From Gnetum montanum (lineage: Eukaryota > Streptophyta > Gnetopsida > Gnetales > Gnetaceae): DNA of 64,000 bases. The position numbers and the translations under genes were made by a program. The stretch spans positions 427,414 through 491,413 of the forward strand of contig MNCI01025274.1 of the NCBI GenBank assembly GCA_015680685.1, written 5' to 3'. The notes under the pieces were generated by a model, which was not told the origin of the DNA, searched no databases, and worked only from the letters and a program-made list of their open reading frames with translations. Shown piece by piece: positions 58,261-64,000 of this stretch. The stretch's first letter is position 1. Each line of letters opens with the position of its first letter.

Positions 58261-59080
58261 TTTTCAATTTGAGTTTCTAGAAAATGTAAATGATAAAGTA
58301 CAAGTAAATGACATTGAAAAGTAAATCTATTTTATGTGAGATGTTGCAATGATGAAGAACAATCTCAATCTTTATTGTTATTTATGAATTATGTCCAGAA
58401 ATGATCTACTTTGAATAAAGATGTTGTACAACTATTAATTACCACACTTATGCATTCACAACTCAAACTTCAAGAAAACAAACTGTAAGAATTTCACTAA
58501 GTGTTAGTAAAACATCTATTGTTTGACACAACAATGGGCTCGTATTTATAGGCATGATCATAGCCCACTATATTGTATCTACAACATTATATAATGAGCT
58601 ACAATATCACATCTACCATATCATAGCCTTTTATAAAAAAGTGTTCATCACCTACCAACTAGACAACATCATTCAATTTTTTAAAGACATCTTTAACTCA
58701 TTAAAGATATCTTTGTCTAAGAAAGACATCTTGCTATTTCTAAAGACGTCTTTGTTTGAGAAAGATGTTTTACTGTTTCTAAAAATGACTTTGTCTACGT
58801 TCACTCCAATTCTGCCACGACGTATTTGTTTACTTTCTTCATCTTTCGAATTCCTTGTTCCTTGTCCATAACCTTGCTCAATCCAAGTTCTTGTCCTACA
58901 CGTACAACAACTACACATACATACATACAACCTTTATCTTCCAATTTTCTTAATGTTTTGACATACCAAAACCAAAAGGTCCATAGGTGATAATGTTGCA
59001 TTACCTTCAATTGCATTAGTAACATTAGGAAAGAAAACATGATATTCCATATCAATTATAAGTTGATCACATCAATTGTA
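58261..59080. other. AT-rich spacer, possible solo LTR on the minus strand
   Basis: A minus-strand CTATAAATACGAGCCC (about 58535-58550) looks like an LTR TATA box. A small cluster of AGACATCTT and AAAGACGTCTTT motifs (58685-58790) lies upstream of it on that strand, as U3 repeats would. LTR ends and a TSD could not be set. Confidence 0.35.
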
Positions 59081-59682
59081 ACTACAACCTGGAAGGCAAA
59101 AGAATGAGCAGTATGAAGACAAGACAACATATATCGATTATGTTTACTCCAAGTAATAGAAGATGAATACTATGTATTATTAGAATGAATATTATAAAAC
59201 AAATTTCTTCATAAGAAAATGGCAAATGTTTAGTTACATAATTATTAAACATATATATTGTCCTCAAGAATATTGCTTGTGATATTTTGCTACTGACATA
59301 TTTTGCATAAGTTAACTTATTTGACAAATCCTTTACGTCCACCCATGCGTCTGAATCGGTAAATAATTTATTCAACGGTTAGAAAGGTGATAATACAAAC
59401 AGTATAGCAACTATACTTGCACAAATCATTTATAAAGTTATATTGAACATTTATAGGTGTTAAAACTCTCTCGTGGGAATCATCACACCATCGAATTATA
59501 AGAAGCAGAAAATTAATTGGCAGTTTCCTATGTGATGCTTACATGAATGGATGTCCGATAGCAATCTACATTGGAAAGAGATACATACAATCAAGCGGAT
59601 GACAATACTGCATGCCATAAAAAATGTCAAATTTTTATTAAGCAAAAAAAAAAAAAGACACTGAGATCATCATCTTGCACAC
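59081..59682 (-). other. AUG1 3' UTR and downstream DNA
   Basis: A minus-strand AATAAA at 59634-59639 lies about 44 bases beyond the AUG1 stop codon and is a reasonable poly(A) signal. An A-run of about 15 bases (plus strand, 59644-59657) lies in between. Nothing further is recognised from 59081 to 59630. Confidence 0.5.
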
Positions 59683-59784
59683 TTAAGTATTTAGTGCAGT
59701 GTGCAATGCCTCTTCAAGGTACTTTTCTGCTGCTGTATATTCTCTCCTCTTATCCTCGATAGCCAATGCAGCAAGAGCCTTGTC
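59683..59784 (-). CDS. AUG1: AUG1 terminal exon
   Basis: 102 bp: 33 codons plus TAA. Encodes DKALAALAIEDKRREYTAAE and an EKYLEEALHTALNT end, the conserved C terminus of the family. The acceptor reads TTACCAG; phase 0. Confidence 0.93.
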   Translation of the reverse strand, partial: DKALAALAIEDKRREYTAAEKYLEEALHTALNT

Positions 59785-60752
59785 CTGGTAAATTTGAAGT
59801 ATGTTTAAGTGCGATTGTTATCGATATCCAAGATCTTTGAAGTGTTTAATAAACAAGGATATGAAACATACCGGCGGCAAATCCTGGTAACTTCTCAACG
59901 TGTCCAATATGGGCTTTGTTTTTTTCTCTAGTTCATTTCGAGTTTCAACCATTTGCATTAGCACACCATGACTTATTTCGGGTGTATAGCCAACACGATT
60001 TAGTAGTGCCTGTTGGAAATCAGAAAGTTTGTGCAAAAATTTGAAGAAGCAGAGAACATTCATGCAGTACCCACAAAGAAATCACTGATCCATTTTGACG
60101 TTACTCATAGTGTATGCATGATAGTTGCAAGTACATGGGAAGAAAATTCATTTTAAAACAAAGGCAACTAACCTTGTAATTTGCAAGCTGTTGCAAGTAT
60201 TGCCGTTCTTTTGACTCCATGATCCTCAGATTTGTCTGCCAATGCATCATTGGTATTTCTCGACCAGCTATTTCCTCTTCTAGTTGTGCAAGAGTTCTTC
60301 AAATTCGAAGCGTTAGAAATCCTATCTACGAAGACACTCTTTCACAACATAAATTGAGTTCATGAAATTCAGCTATAACCACCACTTTAAATATGTTAAT
60401 CTTGATAGCTACCTCTTTAAATATGTTAATCTTGCTATAGCTTTCCTCGTGTTTTCAAGAAGAAGTTTTGATTCCTTTTGTGCTCTTGTTCTTTTCTCTT
60501 CCACATCTGTCTTCCGCAACGATAGATCCCCCATAGCGACTAGAAAACTGGAATTTTACCATAGATAAATAATTGAGATTGGGGGAAACGAAAAATGAAA
60601 GACAAAATCCAAACTTTACCTGCTCATTTCAGTATCTCTAATATTTAACAAATTTGCAGTAGTTGCAAGCATCTGGGAAGATGCAACAGCATTTGCAGAA
60701 AGATGTTCTTGGGCGAAACCTACGCTATCCAAAATTTCTCTTAATCTTGCAG
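59683..60752 (-). CDS. AUG1: AUG1, augmin complex subunit 1 (HAUS1-like), last five exons
   Basis: Augmin recruits gamma-tubulin complexes to existing microtubules so that new ones branch off, in the spindle, the phragmoplast and the plant cell cortex. Subunit 1 is a coiled-coil protein. Five minus-strand exons (60752-60620, 60547-60413, 60296-60173, 60009-59872, 59784-59683) join in one open frame of about 209 codons with GT-AG borders at every intron. Recognisable family text, in order: LREILDSVGFAQEHLSANAV, LSLRKTDVEEKR, ARLTYLKR, NRVGYTPEISHGVL, TKPILDTLRSYQDLPP and DKALAALAIEDKRREY, ending ALHTALNT-stop at 59683-59685. Plant AUG1 is about 300 residues, so roughly the first 85-90 residues lie in exons further right, beyond an intron of at least 3.2 kb. 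The coding sequence has no stops or frameshifts and is CpG- and GC-richer than its surroundings, so the gene is probably live. Confidence 0.93.
59872..60009 (-). CDS. AUG1: AUG1 exon, fourth of five seen
   Basis: 138 bp, 46 whole codons from ALLNRVGYTPEISH to RSYQDLPP. Donor GTATGT, acceptor CAACAG. The following intron is 87 bp. Confidence 0.93.
60173..60296 (-). CDS. AUG1: AUG1 exon, third of five seen
   Basis: 124 bp: one base completing an Arg codon, then 41 codons from TLAQLEEEIAGREIP to LQQLANYK. Coiled-coil-like. Donor GTTAGT, acceptor TTGAAG. The following intron is 163 bp. Confidence 0.9.
60413..60547 (-). CDS. AUG1: AUG1 exon, second of five seen
   Basis: 135 bp: one base finishing a Ser codon, 44 codons from FLVAMGDLSLRK to LTYLK, and two bases of the next Arg codon. 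Donor GTAGCT, acceptor TTCCAG. The last 28 bp of the exon are repeated just inside the intron (60381-60410). Confidence 0.92.
60620..60752 (-). CDS. AUG1: AUG1 exon, first of five seen
   Basis: 133 bp: two bases completing a codon, 43 codons starting ARLREILDSVGFAQEH and ending NIRDTEMS, then two bases of a Ser codon. Donor GTAAAG, acceptor CCTTGCAG. The next exon upstream is not in the window as far as I can see. Confidence 0.92.
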
Positions 60753-61290
60753 CTGCAAGGAGAAAAAATTTCAAGATACAGGGAAACATTACATGGCATA
60801 CATACTTCTTGATCCATAAATGAATTTTGAATTGAAGAACTAAAAATAAATATATTTCATACAACTTTTGACGTTTCAATCATATTTTCCAAACGGTTTA
60901 CAAGCTATTAATTGCACCTTTTTGCAGAAAATAGAAAGCCAATTCAAAATTCTATACTCTTAAGTGCCAGTTGCCAAAGATGTAATATCTGAAGTTTCAA
61001 AACCATGATCTCCCAAGGTGCAAGTCACATGTTCAAGATATTATTGAACATATCAGGAAAAGTTGTGCATAAAATATGACTTAAGCTAGGTTTGCACATT
61101 ATTTCATCCTGTGACTTCTCCTCATTGCCCAACAGATGCTAGGTTAAGGCAAGTCAGAGTTCCCACATGAACATGGAAGTGATAATGCCGTGCAGTATGC
61201 ACTCAATTACTTATGCAAATAGAAAGAAAATTTTTAAATTATTCGTTAATCAATCCACATTATTGTATACAATAAGTGTAGTTTGATTTT

Positions 61291-61747
61291 TTTTTTTTTT
61301 TTTGAACAAGAAATTATATTTATAAAATAATATTTGAAGTACAATATGAGTAGTCATGGGATCTTAACAATCAATCAAGATGATGTGACCAAATCTCTAG
61401 TGAAAAGTTCAAAAATAAAATAATCATTTCAAGGTACTAATGTAATCTTAACTTCAAAAATAAAAACTGTGATAGTATAAGGCACAAAGACTCAGGCAGT
61501 CAAGTTCCATTTTATAAAACACATTCTCTTTTCATTTTTAACTGCCAGCCACTACACTATTTAGATTGATTTCTATCCTTTCAAAAGTTCTCCAATTTCT
61601 TTCATTCCAGATTTGATTGATCCCATGTGCTACCAAAGCACTTCAAAAGTCCAAGATGCTGTAAGATCCTGTAAAGATTTTAGCATGATACATGCCATTT
61701 TGTTGTTTTCGAAATTCTGTTCCAAATACAAGCAATCACTGGGGATT
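61291..61747 (-). mobile_element. 5'-truncated L1-type LINE in the AUG1 intron
   Basis: Minus-strand insertion with its poly(A) seen as a T-run ending at 61303. The same 12-mer TAGTTTGATTTT lies at 61279-61290 and 61748-61759 as a TSD. On the minus strand at about 61540-61660 the text ALVAHGINQIWNERNWRTF is the usual C-terminal part of plant L1 ORF2, followed by a stop and a short 3' UTR. Only about 460 bp remain, typical of aborted reverse transcription. Confidence 0.8.
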
Positions 61748-61792
61748 TAGTTTGATTTTCACAATAGGAGAGTTAAATGTTTCAGCATTCTT

Positions 61793-61958
61793 AGGGACCA
61801 TCATTTGGAGTGATGATAAGGTGCTTATTTCTCAAGTCAAAGACCTGGGTTCAAACCTAGGCGAAGTCAGTCGAAGAGGTTAGGCTTTCATTCATCTACC
61901 AACCCTCCCAGGATCCCGCTCAGCAGGATGAGCACTGTGGCTCCAGGTGATGATCCTT
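61793..61958 (+). mobile_element. tRNA-derived SINE (Au-like) in the AUG1 intron
   Basis: 166 bp between perfect 20-bp direct repeats TTAAATGTTTCAGCATTCTT (61773-61792 and 61959-61978). It has an internal RNA polymerase III promoter: a box-A-like TGGAGTGATGATAAGG (about 61806-61821) and box B GGTTCAAACCT (about 61849-61859). It ends in a short T-run, not poly(A), which is the habit of Au-type SINEs. Confidence 0.85.
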
Positions 61959-64000
61959 TTAAATGTTTCAGCATTCTTGGTATATACAAGTACATTGTGA
62001 GTTTCCTGCAAAGCACAACATCGTTTTAAAGTATCCTAGCAAATTAAACAACATGCCAAACATTGTAATAGGCATTTTAACTACGCCATATCAACTGTTT
62101 TCTCAATCCCATAATCATAAGACTTTTCAGCAACATTCATTGGTATTATAATGGACTGCAAGCTTGCAGGCTGAGAGTTTTGAATTTGTGCATCCTAATG
62201 CTTGGTCCTTGTGCCATTTGATATGCAACCTCAGACATACGCTAATATATTTTTGAAATTAAATAGCCTTGCTCATCAGTATCGATAAGTAATTAGCCAT
62301 CAATAAAGAAATTAATAAACATATTGAACACAACACATTTTATGCAACACCAACAAATGAGAAATGTGACTTGGTTTTATCAGATTCATATCTCAAAGCT
62401 ACTTTTGAGTCCTCAGCTCAAAACAACAAGCATTTGTTTAAGGCCATAAATATTTAATTAATTAAAAAACTCACAATGAGTCGGGATGTCTTCCCATGTG
62501 ATCAGCCACCACAGTATAAATGTTCAATCAATTTCTCTTTAAAAAAAAAACATATTACATTTGGGATGAGTAATTGCATGTTTATAAAAGTTATATTGTA
62601 GGATTCATTTATTAAGACTGAAAGAATCATACTTTGTTGAAAATATGGGGTAGCAAAGAAAACCTACACAATTTAAACATAAAAGCCACATGCTTTTCTA
62701 GCTCGCCAATACCAAAAGCCTAATCACTACCCAGCAAGCTAAACTCATGTCTCCTAGAAACTAAGTAAAATCTTGGATATTTGAGCAATAAATAATCTAT
62801 ATTGCCACTAGTTCAAGTTATAGTTGAGGCACCTTTACGTTCTACCTATGCTCTACCAAAGTATAGTCATGAAGGTAAATATAGTCAAAAAGTTTCCAGT
62901 TCCAATACCCTTCCCCATCTCCCACCCAAAAAACCTATATTTAAATATGTCAACAATCCCTTGTTATTTTATATAAGTTATAACCATTTCAACCTACAAT
63001 GTTATAACAATAAAAACTGATTCATCGTTGTCTGCTAATTATGCTACTTAGCAAAAACCAATTACAAACAATATGTCAGTCGATGGATTTAATTGAAAAA
63101 TATGTTTCGCACTGTCAAGTTGTCCTAATCCTAAGTGATTTTCCCTTGTAGCATTTTGCAGCATTATTTTTCATTGCGTAAATGTAAGTTCATATTACAG
63201 TTATCTAATCACTAACTGCATGGATATGCTACTTTTTTTCAGAAACAAGGAGCTTTTGAAATACAAACAATTCAAATAGAAGTTTCTTCTCCATTAATCT
63301 TAATAGTTCAGGTATAATAACAATATTTCAGTTTCAATTCAATTTTATCGGTTGTACATTTATTTACTATTCTGCAGTTCATATCAAACTATACTTTTCT
63401 AAACTATCCAGAGATATAAAACATATTTTACGATTACTAAACCCGCTGTATTTTTCAAAGTCAACCTACGAGAAACCATAAAACAATTAATCATCCTAAT
63501 AAATGAATTTTAAATCATATCTTTGTGTTTAGGCACTAGTTCCCATGTTATTGGTTATGAAACTGATGCATTTTATTATAGGATTTTTATATTAAACTTA
63601 GGACTTGTATATTAAAAAAAAAACAGCCTTTAAAATACTGACATTCATTTTATTTCTCGTATATTTAATTAAACAGGGATAAGAATGCATTACAGTTTTC
63701 AAAGATCCAAACTAAATAATGGTCCGATCCCTGTTCAGGAAGTCAAACTGATGGCCCCTCATATGCAAGTTTAAAGACTTTACCTACATGCTCATAAGAT
63801 ACTCCATGCACTAAACCTTGCACACGTATAGAAATTGCATTCCTAACCAACATTAAAAAGTTTCTAATAATCATAAGCTTGAAAAGTAAAAACTTGCTCA
63901 TCTCATAGGTTCAATGAATTACAGTAGGTTGCTTAGTGAAAGTCATCAAGCAAAAACCAAAAAACAACACATTTCTTTATCAGTTTTCTTCAACATCATT

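Larger units (their letters stand above)
60753..64000 (-). other. Large AUG1 intron, incomplete
   Basis: AT-rich intron at least 3.2 kb long. It contains the LINE fragment and the SINE listed below. From 61979 to 64000 no exon, LTR or RNA was recognised; short A- and T-runs occur. I searched the minus strand for the expected upstream AUG1 text (DFRQKAAEYRSQ-like) and did not find it. Confidence 0.6.

Noticed and set aside
59082-59375. Minus-strand frame of 97 codons downstream of AUG1
   Set aside because: Hydrophobic AT-driven text with no similarity recognised; it lies beyond the likely poly(A) signal.
61849-61859. tRNA gene in the AUG1 intron
   Set aside because: Box B is present, but cloverleaf stems do not form a proper tRNA and a 20-bp TSD surrounds the unit, so a SINE explains it.
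63770-63830. Possible upstream AUG1 exon ending in a GTAAAG donor
   Set aside because: The reading (VQGLVHGVSYEHV) does not resemble the AUG1 N terminus and no acceptor was convincing.

Overview
This window looks like a gene-poor, AT-rich, transposon-packed stretch of nuclear DNA from a vascular plant. The evidence is one spliced plant gene (3' exons of an AUG1 / HAUS1-like augmin subunit) and several classic plant retrotransposon lineages: Athila/Tat-like and chromovirus Ty3/gypsy elements, an L1-type LINE and an Au-like tRNA-derived SINE. A large, slowly purged genome such as a gymnosperm would fit the old nested insertions and the long intron, but the species is not readable from the sequence. 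No prokaryotic features, CRISPR arrays or operons are present.

The layout is a set of nested insertions. (1) About 560-10295: element A1, a minus-strand Athila-like gypsy element with its 5' LTR at 9409-10295 and heavily stopped gag-pol; its 3' LTR is not in view. (2) 10296-14020: decayed DNA without a clear gene. (3) 14021-15552: a probable solo LTR. (4) 15553-17353 plus 39841-40366: an old minus-strand gypsy element E, cut in two by element B. (5) 17359-39835: element B, same family as A1, with both LTRs and TSD TTCAT. B was itself hit twice: by an L1-type LINE (20390-25858, TSD about 17 bp) and by a 7.1-kb Tat/Ogre-like element T carrying gag and protease but no recognisable reverse transcriptase (31117-38239, TSD ATGAT). 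(6) 40367-43337: AT-rich DNA with arrays of short motifs. (7) 43338-56285: element D, plus strand, with A-family LTRs and TSD GTAAG but no recognisable genes of its own. Inside it sits a minus-strand chromovirus C (44560 to about 51514). (8) 56580-58260: a second, different non-LTR retrotransposon. (9) 59683-60752: the last five exons of AUG1 on the minus strand, with its upstream intron reaching the window edge and holding a 5'-truncated LINE (61291-61747) and a SINE (61793-61958, perfect 20-bp TSD).

The only likely functional host gene is AUG1; its five exons join in frame with GT-AG borders. Every transposon coding region read is broken. Many of the lesions that can be dated by comparison are C-to-T or G-to-A changes, consistent with long-term methylation and deamination. 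I found no convincing new biological system. The most useful results are the order of nested insertions proven by target-site duplications, the RT-less element T with an unusual D-D-G protease motif and a reused 30-bp motif, the gene-empty element D, and the small duplication at an AUG1 exon border.
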